Shown here: positions 1 to 5,375 of the stretch, piece after piece
Layout of the letters: the number at the start of each line of letters is the position of its first letter
Position numbering within the stretch: position 1 is the first letter of the stretch
From: Citromicrobium sp.
GTDB lineage: Bacteria > Pseudomonadota > Alphaproteobacteria > Sphingomonadales > Sphingomonadaceae
NCBI GenBank assembly: GCA_003248395.1
Contig: QFNA01000085.1
Location: 1-8,513 of the forward strand
Direction of reading: 5' to 3'
DNA length: 8,513 bases
The notes under the pieces: generated by a model
Database searches by the model: none
Told to the model about the DNA's origin: nothing
Seen by the model: the letters and a program-made list of their open reading frames with translations, nothing else
Position numbers and translations under genes: made by a program

Positions 1-663
1 GAAATAAAGGCCGTAATTGCATCGATACTCTTCATGGTGCCGCTGGTGATGGCTCGCCGTTATCAGCCAGCGTCCTAATCGCGAGTGAACCAGCGCGCGA
101 GGAAACATTTCCCACCCCATGTGATTGGTCACGCCCATGACCGTCATCACCAGCAACACCAGGCCAAGCATCGCGGCATGGATCGGGACGAAGAATACGA
201 GTGCCGGAATGACGATCGCCCCCGTGATCGCCTCCCACGGATGAAAGCTCATCGCTGCCCAGGCGGTCGGCGGGCGGCTGGCGTGATGGACTGCGTGCAT
301 CCGGCGGAACCATGCGGGTCGGTGCATCAGCCGATGGGTCCAGTAGAACCAGCTGTCATGGATGAGCAGGTAGATCAGCGGCGCGAGTGGCAGGTACCAC
401 AAGGGCCATTCGTCCCAACCAGTGTAGATACGGGTCCAGCCGCGTTCCTGCCAGCCCCATGCCACCACGCCTGCCGGGACCCCGTAAATCGCCGCCGATG
501 CCAGTGACCAGGCGATCTCGCGCCGGATCTGGGGCCCAAGCGAGGCGTGATAGTCCGGTTGCCTGATGTGCGTCACCCAGGCGAACAAGCCACTCGACGC
601 CAGATAGCGCGCCGCCACGATCAGCGTCATCGCCAGCGAAGAGAGAAGTATCGCCGTCCACAT
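1..663 (-). CDS. Sterol desaturase / fatty acid hydroxylase family membrane enzyme (3' end outside window)
   Basis: The reading frame stays open from an ATG at 661-663 to the left edge, giving 221 residues with the C-terminus missing. Histidine clusters of the di-iron hydroxylase/desaturase superfamily are in the expected order: H102-DSWFYWT-H110-RLM-H114, H123-AV-HH (126-127), N180-H181, and HHQRHH (205-210). Hydrophobic stretches near residues 3-20, 51-70, 87-101 and 147-178 suggest an integral inner-membrane protein with the histidines on the cytoplasmic face, as usual for the family. Such enzymes use O2 and two irons to hydroxylate or desaturate lipids, carotenoids or sterol-like molecules; the substrate cannot be read from the sequence. 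An in-frame TAA only four codons upstream (673-675) supports this start, and AAGG/GGAG lies just before it. It follows mmcB by 62 bases on the same strand, so co-transcription is possible. Confidence 0.9.
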   Translation of the reverse strand, partial: MWTAILLSSLAMTLIVAARYLASSGLFAWVTHIRQPDYHASLGPQIRREIAWSLASAAIYGVPAGVVAWGWQERGWTRIYTGWDEWPLWYLPLAPLIYLLIHDSWFYWTHRLMHRPAWFRRMHAVHHASRPPTAWAAMSFHPWEAITGAIVIPALVFFVPIHAAMLGLVLLVMTVMGVTNHMGWEMFPRALVHSRLGRWLITASHHQRHHEEYRCNYGLYF

Positions 664-725
664 GCTCCGGCCTTAAGCCGCTGGACTTTCCGCGACAAGC
701 TCGTCTCGGCATCCTTCCGGACGCG

Positions 726-1238
726 TTACTCGCTGTTGCCCCATGGCGCGCAATGCGGATCGCCAGCGACGGTCTGGCGGCGCAAGGCGGCTCTTGCGAG
801 ACGCTCTACTTCGACCTTGCGCCGCGCAGCAGCGAGCGGATGCAGGGGCGCGGGGCGAATGATTTCACCATCGTAGCCATCGGCGACGACGATTCCGCAG
901 CAATCGGGGCGATACCCCTCGCCGTCGAGGGGCGTACGGTCGAGATCGGGCGGCAGGCCCCAGTAGAAGCGGTCGCAGAAATCGAGGTAGTCGGGCCATT
1001 TGCCGTCCCCGAGCAAATCGCCGCGCTGCACCTTGATCTCGACGATAATCACATGCCCCTTGGGGTCGATCCCCATAAGGTCGGCACGCCGTCCGTTGCG
1101 AAGCGGCATTTCCGACATCAGCCAGATATCGTTGCGCGCGAACAGGCGCGCGACACCCCGCGCGACGTCACGGGCGCTCAGCGCGCCACCATCGGCGGGA
1201 AGTTCGGTTTCGGAAGGGACAACAGCCAGATCGCTCAT
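726..1238 (-). CDS. mmcB: MmcB family DNA repair protein
   Basis: The 170-residue protein matches the MmcB (formerly DUF1052) family of alphaproteobacteria, named for mitomycin C resistance in Caulobacter and under SOS control there. It has a restriction-endonuclease-like core. A PD-(D/E)XK-type catalytic set is visible: D53 in RRADLMGI, then E67 and K69 in VIIVEIKVQ, followed by the family-typical KWPDYLDFCDRFYWGLP (80-96). The residue pattern suggests a cytoplasmic nuclease-like function on damaged DNA, but the exact reaction is not established by sequence. No Shine-Dalgarno is evident before the ATG. Instead a LexA-type operator lies 12 bases upstream (1251-1265) in a promoter that would give a leaderless transcript. 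The C-terminal 40 residues are basic and look less conserved. Product name is confident; the mechanism is inferred. Confidence 0.88.
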   Translation of the reverse strand: MSDLAVVPSETELPADGGALSARDVARGVARLFARNDIWLMSEMPLRNGRRADLMGIDPKGHVIIVEIKVQRGDLLGDGKWPDYLDFCDRFYWGLPPDLDRTPLDGEGYRPDCCGIVVADGYDGEIIRPAPLHPLAAARRKVEVERLARAALRRQTVAGDPHCAPWGNSE

Positions 1239-1244
1239 GCCGCA

Positions 1245-1273
1245 TGAATGGAACAGAAAGCGAACGCGGTCAA
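1245..1273 (-). promoter_or_regulatory. Putative mmcB promoter, possibly leaderless
   Basis: Read on the minus strand there is TTGACC (1273-1268), a 17-base spacer, CATTCA (1250-1245), then six bases to the mmcB ATG. The -35 element is good and the -10 element is weak. Normal spacing would place the transcription start at or next to the A of the ATG, which fits the lack of a ribosome binding site. The spacer is occupied by the SOS operator. This is inferred from sequence only. Confidence 0.5.
1251..1265 (-). promoter_or_regulatory. SOS box (LexA operator) of mmcB
   Basis: The plus strand reads GAACAGAAAGCGAAC, that is GAAC-N7-GAAC; on the minus strand this is GTTC-N7-GTTC. This is exactly the direct-repeat LexA operator known from alphaproteobacteria. 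It lies 12 bases upstream of mmcB, a gene family reported as SOS-induced in Caulobacter, and sits between the candidate -35 and -10 elements, where bound LexA would block RNA polymerase. Confidence 0.75.
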
Positions 1274-1289
1274 GCGGCGTGTCAGCGGC

Positions 1290-1649
1290 CTATCGCTGCG
1301 CTGCAAGGCCGATGACGGCGCGGCGTGCAAGAAGGAATTCTTCCCAGAGCGTGATCGCTGCTGCCTTCGCGTCGCGACCCTGCGCGGTGACGGCGAGCAA
1401 TGCTCGCAATCCCGGTTCGAGCATGGCTGCTATGTCGTCCATGCCGTGTGCTATCAATGTCCGCGTGCGATCATCGGGAGCGTCTTCGAGTGTCGTCGTG
1501 TCGGTTAAAGCCTGGTCCGTTTCGTCAACTTCAGCCAGTCTGGCCACGGCAGCTGCTGTCCGCTCGAGAGCGTGCCACCGGCTTGAAAGCGTATGGTGGT
1601 CAGTCGCTTGTGAGCCGAGCGACGCGAGGCGAGAAGATGGCGCGTTCAT
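1290..1649 (-). CDS. Hypothetical protein, small, upstream of mmcB
   Basis: This 119-residue protein is not recognised. It is Ala/Leu/Arg rich with no cysteine, no signal peptide and no obvious membrane segment. Residues 20-45 (around HTLSSRWHALERTAAAVARL) and 70-117 (around MDDIAAMLEPGLRALLAV and ITLWEEFLLARRAV) look like amphipathic helices, so a small helical cytoplasmic protein is likely. A central Asp/Thr-rich linker (42-60) separates them. Composition is more protein-like than the overlapping frames, which favours this strand. The ATG at 1649 has AAGG only two bases upstream, inside a small hairpin (1650-1668), so the start is uncertain; no other in-frame ATG gives a reasonable length. 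It ends 51 bases before mmcB, which has its own promoter. Confidence 0.65.
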   Translation of the reverse strand: MNAPSSRLASLGSQATDHHTLSSRWHALERTAAAVARLAEVDETDQALTDTTTLEDAPDDRTRTLIAHGMDDIAAMLEPGLRALLAVTAQGRDAKAAAITLWEEFLLARRAVIGLAAQR

Positions 1650-1668
1650 AGCCTTGTGGCTAAAGGCT
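1650..1668 (-). other. Inverted repeat next to the start of the small hypothetical gene
   Basis: A perfect 6-base inverted repeat, AGCCTT / AAGGCT with a 7-base loop, abuts the ATG at 1649. On the minus-strand RNA the downstream arm carries the only AAGG that could act as a ribosome binding site. It may modulate translation, or be chance; a 6-bp dyad is not rare. Confidence 0.25.
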
Positions 1669-1769
1669 GCGACTTTCCAAATCGCTAACGGGATCCAGGT
1701 GTCTCGATTTTCACTGGCGGCCTCGCGCCCGGCTTGCTAAGCGCCGCGCTCCGCCAGTTTTCTGGTCAG

Positions 1770-1846
<77 letters not shown>

Positions 1847-1867
1847 TTTCCCCATGCTTTAGCGAGA

Positions 1868-1884
1868 CTTGCCTTTCGGGCGAG
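1868..1884 (+). terminator. Weak hairpin after tRNA-Arg, possible terminator
   Basis: CTTGCC (1868-1873) can pair with GGCGAG (1879-1884, one G-T pair) around a TTTCG loop, 21 bases after the tRNA. There is no run of T afterwards, only TTCATT at 1888-1893, so intrinsic termination here is doubtful. Confidence 0.25.
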
Positions 1885-1896
1885 GCGTTCATTCCT

Positions 1897-1930
1897 GCGA
1901 AAGGCGCTGTCCGCTTGGGCGGAAGTTCGC
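1897..1930. repeat. Imperfect inverted repeat between tRNA-Arg and the lipid kinase
   Basis: Nested arms are visible: GCGAA (1897-1901) with TTCGC (1926-1930), and inside them TCCGC (1910-1914) with GCGGA (1919-1923) around TTGG. The fold has an uneven internal loop. It could be part of a dispersed intergenic repeat, a processing site for the tRNA transcript, or chance. Its function is unknown. Confidence 0.3.
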
Positions 1931-1965
1931 TCTCGAAATTGCCCTATGGGATCATTACATGGGCG

Positions 1966-1997
1966 TGACAGTTTATGACTGTTCAGAGAAATCTCTG
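1966..1997 (+). promoter_or_regulatory. Tandem dyads upstream of the lipid kinase operon
   Basis: Two adjacent inverted repeats lie in a comparatively AT-rich leader. The first is TGACAGT-TTATG-ACTGTTCA (1966-1985), pairing with one bulge. The second is CAGAGA-AA-TCTCTG (1984-1997), a perfect 6-bp dyad. They lie 39 to 70 bases before the chosen start of the kinase. TATGAC at 1974-1979 could serve as a -10 element, but no convincing -35 is seen. Operator or RNA hairpins are both possible; no regulator can be named. Confidence 0.3.
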
Positions 1998-2035
1998 GGA
2001 ATTTCATGTGTCCTGGGGCAGATTGTTACGGATTT

Positions 2036-3073
2036 ATGGAACGCACGATCTATCAGTTCGATGATCTTTCGCAGATGTCCGGCGAAGCGCGGACTGTTCC
2101 TGCGCGTGCGCGCCATTCGTTTCGCCATGGGCCGGCGCGCCGCGTCGGCGTCATCTACAATGTGCGCAGCCACCGCAACGATGGCAGTGATCTCGCAAGT
2201 GCAAGACGTGAGGGCGTGACAGTCTCGCAGCCAAAGACCCGGCTCGATATCGCTATCGCGCTGGCGGAATTTGCCGCTGCCGACATCGACTATCTCATTA
2301 TCAGTGGCGGCGACGGGACGGTCCGCGACGTGTTGACCATGGGCCAGACGGTCTTTGGTAACCACTGGCCACAGATTGCAGTTCTGCCCAAAGGGAAAAC
2401 CAACGCTCTGAATGTCGATCTTGGCGCTCCGGAAGAGTGGACGCTGGCGCAAGCCATCGACGCATACGAGAGCGGTCGGCGGCTTATCCGTCGCCCGCTA
2501 GCCATCAGTCGTGAAGGAAGCACCGATCCCGCGATCCTCGGGTTCATTCTTGGCGCGGGTGCCTTTACCCTTGGTGTGGAAGCGGGCCAGGATGCCCATC
2601 GCATAGGCTTTTTCAACTCGCTGGCCGTGGGCATGACCAGTGCATGGGGCGTGTTGCAGGCGTTATTCGGAAGCGATCGCAATCGCTGGCGGCGTGGCAC
2701 GGAGATGGCCATGACGCATGCCGCGACCGGTCGCGCGTTCCCGCATTCGGGGCATGGCGACAGGGCGCGTCGGCATGTCATGCTGGCCTCGACACTCGAG
2801 AAAATGCCGCTCGGTCTCAAGATTTTCGACCGCTCGCAGAGTGGCATTCGGGTGGCCATGCTCGACAAGCCGCGGCGGCGAATGCTTGCCGTGCTCCCGG
2901 CCATTCTGGCAGGCTGGCGTCCTCATTGGCTGTCGGCCGCAGGGTTTCATAACCTCTCTTCCGACGCGTTTTCGCTGGAGCTCGACGAGGCCTTCATCCT
3001 CGATGGCGAGCATTTCGAGAGCGGGCAATACCGCGTGCAACAGGGGCCCGAACTCACGTTCGTAAGCGTGTGA
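2036..3073 (+). CDS. Diacylglycerol-kinase-fold lipid kinase
   Basis: The 345-residue protein has the DAG kinase catalytic fold (YegS/DgkB/sphingosine kinase superfamily). It has VGVIYNVRS (38-46) as the first strand and turn, the nucleotide-binding SGGDGT (90-95), and a variant substrate/nucleotide loop PKGKTN (118-123) where most members have G-T-x-N. A C-terminal DGE (323-325) is typical of the fold. It should use ATP to phosphorylate a lipid hydroxyl at the inner membrane; the substrate may be diacylglycerol or, in a sphingolipid-making bacterium, ceramide or a sphingoid base (a DAG-kinase-fold ceramide kinase, CpgB, is known in Caulobacter). An ATG at 2006 would add ten residues, but these have atypical codons and two cysteines, so 2036 is preferred; neither start has a strong ribosome binding site. 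The stop overlaps the next start as GTGA. Confidence 0.85.
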   Translation: MERTIYQFDDLSQMSGEARTVPARARHSFRHGPARRVGVIYNVRSHRNDGSDLASARREGVTVSQPKTRLDIAIALAEFAAADIDYLIISGGDGTVRDVLTMGQTVFGNHWPQIAVLPKGKTNALNVDLGAPEEWTLAQAIDAYESGRRLIRRPLAISREGSTDPAILGFILGAGAFTLGVEAGQDAHRIGFFNSLAVGMTSAWGVLQALFGSDRNRWRRGTEMAMTHAATGRAFPHSGHGDRARRHVMLASTLEKMPLGLKIFDRSQSGIRVAMLDKPRRRMLAVLPAILAGWRPHWLSAAGFHNLSSDAFSLELDEAFILDGEHFESGQYRVQQGPELTFVSV

Positions 3074-3978
3074 CCGGCGCGTTGCGCGCGCGGGTTGCGA
3101 CCTGGCTCGCCCGCGACTGCCGACCGGAGGTCATCGCATTCGCCAGGCAGCTGGCGGAGGAGGCGGGTGCCGACGCGGTTTTGTTCTACGGATCCAATCT
3201 GCGCACGGGCTCGCTCGACGGCGTGCTCGATTTCTACATTCTCATGCCTGGGCGGCAGATCGAACGCATCTGGCCGCGCGTGAGTTACCGGGAACTGGAT
3301 TACGAGGGCGCGCGGCTGCGCGCGAAGATTGCGACCATGTCGTCGAACCAGTTCGCGCGGGCGGCAGAGGGCGAAAGGCGCGACACGACAATCTGGACGC
3401 GCTTCGTCCAGCCAAGCGCGCTGGTCTGGGCGCGGAACGAGGCCGTCCGGCAGGCGATCATCGATGCGATCGCCGTTGCGGCGACGACGGCGTCGCGCTT
3501 CGCAGCAGCGCTGGGACCCGATCGCGGAACGGCCGAAGACTACTGGCGTGCGCTATTTCGCGCCACATATCGCGCCGAATTCCGCGTGGAGAAGGGTGGG
3601 CGCGAGGACTCGATCCTGTCGGCCAATCGCGATCATTTCGACGGATTGCTTCCCGACGCCTGGCAGGCCGACGGATTGGCATTCGACCAGAAAGCCGAGG
3701 TGCTGAAGCCCCGTTTTCCGCCCGGAAAACGGCGTGAGATCCTGACGCGATGGAAGGCTCGCGAGCGGTTTGGCAAACCGCTCAATCTCGTCAGGCTGGC
3801 CAAGGCGACGACGACCTTCGACGGGGCCGCGCGCTACGGAGCGTGGAAGCTGCATCGGCACACGGGGATCGAACTCGAAGTCACCCCGTTCCGCGAAAAA
3901 CATCCATTGCTCGCCATGCCCGGTGCGGCATGGGAGCTCTGGCGTCTCCGCCGGAAACGCAGCCGCAATCAGCGATAG
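3070..3978 (+). CDS. Nucleotidyltransferase-like protein paired with lipid kinase
   Basis: This 302-residue protein starts at GTG 3070, overlapping the kinase stop by four bases, so translation is probably coupled. No earlier or nearby ATG is available; the next Met is residue 59. YGSNLR (40-45) followed eleven residues after GS by D54-F-Y-I-L resembles the hG[GS]-x9-13-Dh.. core of the polymerase-beta-like nucleotidyltransferases. The D-F-Y form (not D-h-D/E) recalls Tam41-type CDP-diacylglycerol synthases. Further patterns are TTIWTRFVQPSALVW (106-120), YWRALFRATYRAEFRVEKGGRE (158-179, key residues W159, R165, Y167, E170) and a C-terminal WKLHRHTG (259-266). No signal peptide or membrane span is seen, and the C-terminus is strongly basic (RLRRKRSRNQR), suggesting contact with acidic lipid. 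A role in activating a lipid phosphate is inferred from fold and neighbour; the family was not positively identified. Confidence 0.75.
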   Translation: MTGALRARVATWLARDCRPEVIAFARQLAEEAGADAVLFYGSNLRTGSLDGVLDFYILMPGRQIERIWPRVSYRELDYEGARLRAKIATMSSNQFARAAEGERRDTTIWTRFVQPSALVWARNEAVRQAIIDAIAVAATTASRFAAALGPDRGTAEDYWRALFRATYRAEFRVEKGGREDSILSANRDHFDGLLPDAWQADGLAFDQKAEVLKPRFPPGKRREILTRWKARERFGKPLNLVRLAKATTTFDGAARYGAWKLHRHTGIELEVTPFREKHPLLAMPGAAWELWRLRRKRSRNQR

Positions 3979-4466
3979 CGCATCCTGATCGAAATGGTTT
4001 CGACACCACTGCCGACATTGAACGCGGTCTTCTTGTAGCTTGGCTTGCCGAGGTTCCAGATATTGATGCTGGGATTGTTCGACATCGCCCCGCCATCGCC
4101 CAGCAGATCGGTTTCGCCATCGCCATCCAGATCGTGCCGCACGGCGATTGCATAGGTTCCGGGCCTTGGAAGCGGCATGCAAAACCGCATCGTGCCCGCC
4201 TTGGCAGGCGCCTCCATGCGATAGATCCAGCGGCCTTTTTCGAGCCAATCCTGCTTGGTGCCACGATAGGATTGCACGCGAATACGCCCGGCGCTGTCCT
4301 TGATGCCGGAAATGTTGACCCACACGGCGGGGCCACCGCCGTCGCTGCACTTTGCCGTATCGTGCGAAATTTTCTGGCGGTACTGTGCCTCTGCGGGTGC
4401 CGAACAGGCGAGTCCGGCCATGGCGAGCAAAGTTACGCCGGAAATGGTCAAAAATCTCGAAGTCAT
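3969..4466 (-). CDS. Secreted DUF2141 domain protein
   Basis: The 165-residue protein begins with a signal peptide: MTSR, a hydrophobic core (residues 5-20), then A25-E-A27 before Q28 as the likely signal peptidase I site. C21 follows GLA, which is a poor lipobox, so a lipoprotein is less likely. The mature part carries DUF2141 features: a beta-rich core, IRVQSYRG (62-69), FCMPLPRPGTYAIAVRHD (95-112), the acidic loop DLDGDGETD (112-120) that may bind calcium, and LGDGGAMSNNP (122-132). The function of DUF2141 is unknown; a periplasmic or exported protein is expected. The ATG at 4466 was preferred over one 22 codons upstream (4532) because it starts a clean signal peptide and has GGGG seven bases before it. 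Its 3' end overlaps the convergent nucleotidyltransferase gene by ten bases. Confidence 0.85.
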   Translation of the reverse strand: MTSRFLTISGVTLLAMAGLACSAPAEAQYRQKISHDTAKCSDGGGPAVWVNISGIKDSAGRIRVQSYRGTKQDWLEKGRWIYRMEAPAKAGTMRFCMPLPRPGTYAIAVRHDLDGDGETDLLGDGGAMSNNPSINIWNLGKPSYKKTAFNVGSGVETISIRMRYR

Positions 4467-4712
4467 GTCGAAGCCCCGTAAATCCAGACTGGTGGCGGCA
4501 TCCGCCGCGAACGATGGGCGGTATTCAGCCACTTTGTCCGCAATACTTAACGTGCTGCGCTGAATTGCGGCTTAATTCCCAACTCGCTACTCATTCAGGT
4601 CCGCTCGTGGCTGGCCCGTCGTGGAAAAGCGGGAGTTCCGGCCTTGCAGCGTACCGTCGCGCGCGCGTAGGCGCAGAGCCAGGCTATTCGCGACAGGCCC
4701 TTCAATCACGCT
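4467..4712. other. Divergent intergenic region between DUF2141 gene and rpe
   Basis: These 246 bases must carry the promoters for the leftward DUF2141 gene and the rightward rpe cluster. A perfect 6-base inverted repeat CCGCAA (4538-4543) / TTGCGG (4565-4570) spaced by 21 bases is the only clear structure. TTGCGG (4565-4570) with TACTCA (4588-4593) at 17-base spacing is a weak promoter candidate for rpe. A short run of alternating CG lies near 4660-4668. No RNA gene, riboswitch or small protein was recognised, and rpe lacks a strong ribosome binding site. Confidence 0.4.
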
Positions 4713-5375
4713 ATGACAGCCCCGCTCATCTCACCTTCCATATTGTCAGCCGATTTCGCCCGGCTGGGCGAGGAAGTCCGTGCCATCGACGAGGCCGGAG
4801 CGGACTGGATCCATATCGATGTGATGGATGGCCACTACGTCCCCAACATCACCATCGGACCCGCCGTCGTCAAAGCCTTGCGCCCGCACAGCGCCAAGCC
4901 GTTCGACGTCCATCTGATGATCTCGCCCATCGACGCCTATCTCGAGGCTTTCGCCGAGGCGGGCGCCGATATCATTACCGTTCATCCGGAGGCCGGCGCG
5001 CATATCCATCGCACATTGCAGGCGATCAAGGCCTTGGGCAAGAAGGCTGGCGTGGTCCTCAACCCCGGTACACCGGTCGAGGCGCTCGACTATCTGCTCG
5101 AGGATGCCGACCTCGTGCTCGTGATGAGTGTCAATCCCGGGTTTGGCGGCCAGAGTTTCATCCACTCGCAATTGCGAAAGATCGAGGCGATCCGGCAGCG
5201 CATCGACGCATTGGGCAAGCCGATCCATCTCGAAGTCGATGGCGGTGTCGACGCCCGGACCGCCAGGCTGTGCGTCGAAGCGGGAGCCGACGTCCTCGTC
5301 GCAGGATCGGCGACATTCCGTGGTGGTCCGGACCATTACGCGTCCAACATAGCGGCGTTAAAGGGTTCGGGATGA
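4713..5375 (+). CDS. rpe: Ribulose-phosphate 3-epimerase
   Basis: The 220-residue protein is full length for Rpe, which interconverts D-ribulose 5-phosphate and D-xylulose 5-phosphate in the pentose phosphate pathway (and in any Calvin cycle). It is a cytoplasmic TIM barrel. Diagnostic parts are SPSILSADFA (7-16), HIDVMDGHYVPNI (34-46) with metal ligand H34 and catalytic D36, DVHLM (65-69) with ligand H67, MSVNPGFGGQ (138-147) forming the phosphate/lid region, and EVDGGV (174-179) with the second catalytic aspartate D176. A phosphate-binding loop VAGSA lies near the end (196-200). The ATG start gives the usual N-terminus directly before the first strand. The stop overlaps the start of the heparinase-like gene as ATGA, so both are likely translated from one message. 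Confidence 0.97.
   Translation: MTAPLISPSILSADFARLGEEVRAIDEAGADWIHIDVMDGHYVPNITIGPAVVKALRPHSAKPFDVHLMISPIDAYLEAFAEAGADIITVHPEAGAHIHRTLQAIKALGKKAGVVLNPGTPVEALDYLLEDADLVLVMSVNPGFGGQSFIHSQLRKIEAIRQRIDALGKPIHLEVDGGVDARTARLCVEAGADVLVAGSATFRGGPDHYASNIAALKGSG

Noticed and set aside
85..712. Plus- and minus-strand frames overlapping the desaturase gene (85-507 and 356-712)
   Set aside because: They are His/Arg/Pro-rich shadows. The frame ending at the left edge carries the ordered histidine motifs and membrane segments.
1000..1740. A 246-residue plus-strand frame across mmcB and the small hypothetical gene
   Set aside because: Composition is Ser/Arg/Ala-rich and low complexity, typical of a shadow frame, and it covers the catalytic part of mmcB on the other strand.
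1734..1762. TTGCTA / GTTTTC as a tRNA-Arg promoter
   Set aside because: The -10 match is poor and no better pair was seen, so no promoter is claimed.
2290..2904. A 204-residue minus-strand frame inside the lipid kinase gene
   Set aside because: It is a shadow of the kinase coding strand, which has GGDGT and DGE motifs.
4655..4670. Short alternating CG tract before rpe
   Set aside because: It is too short to call a repeat or Z-DNA element and is expected at this GC content.
4352..5371. In-frame leftward extension of the heparinase-like gene, which would give a 965-residue protein
   Set aside because: The extension reads rpe out of frame and is Arg/Ser/Pro-rich without motifs. The rpe frame has all catalytic residues, and the ATGA overlap gives the true start.
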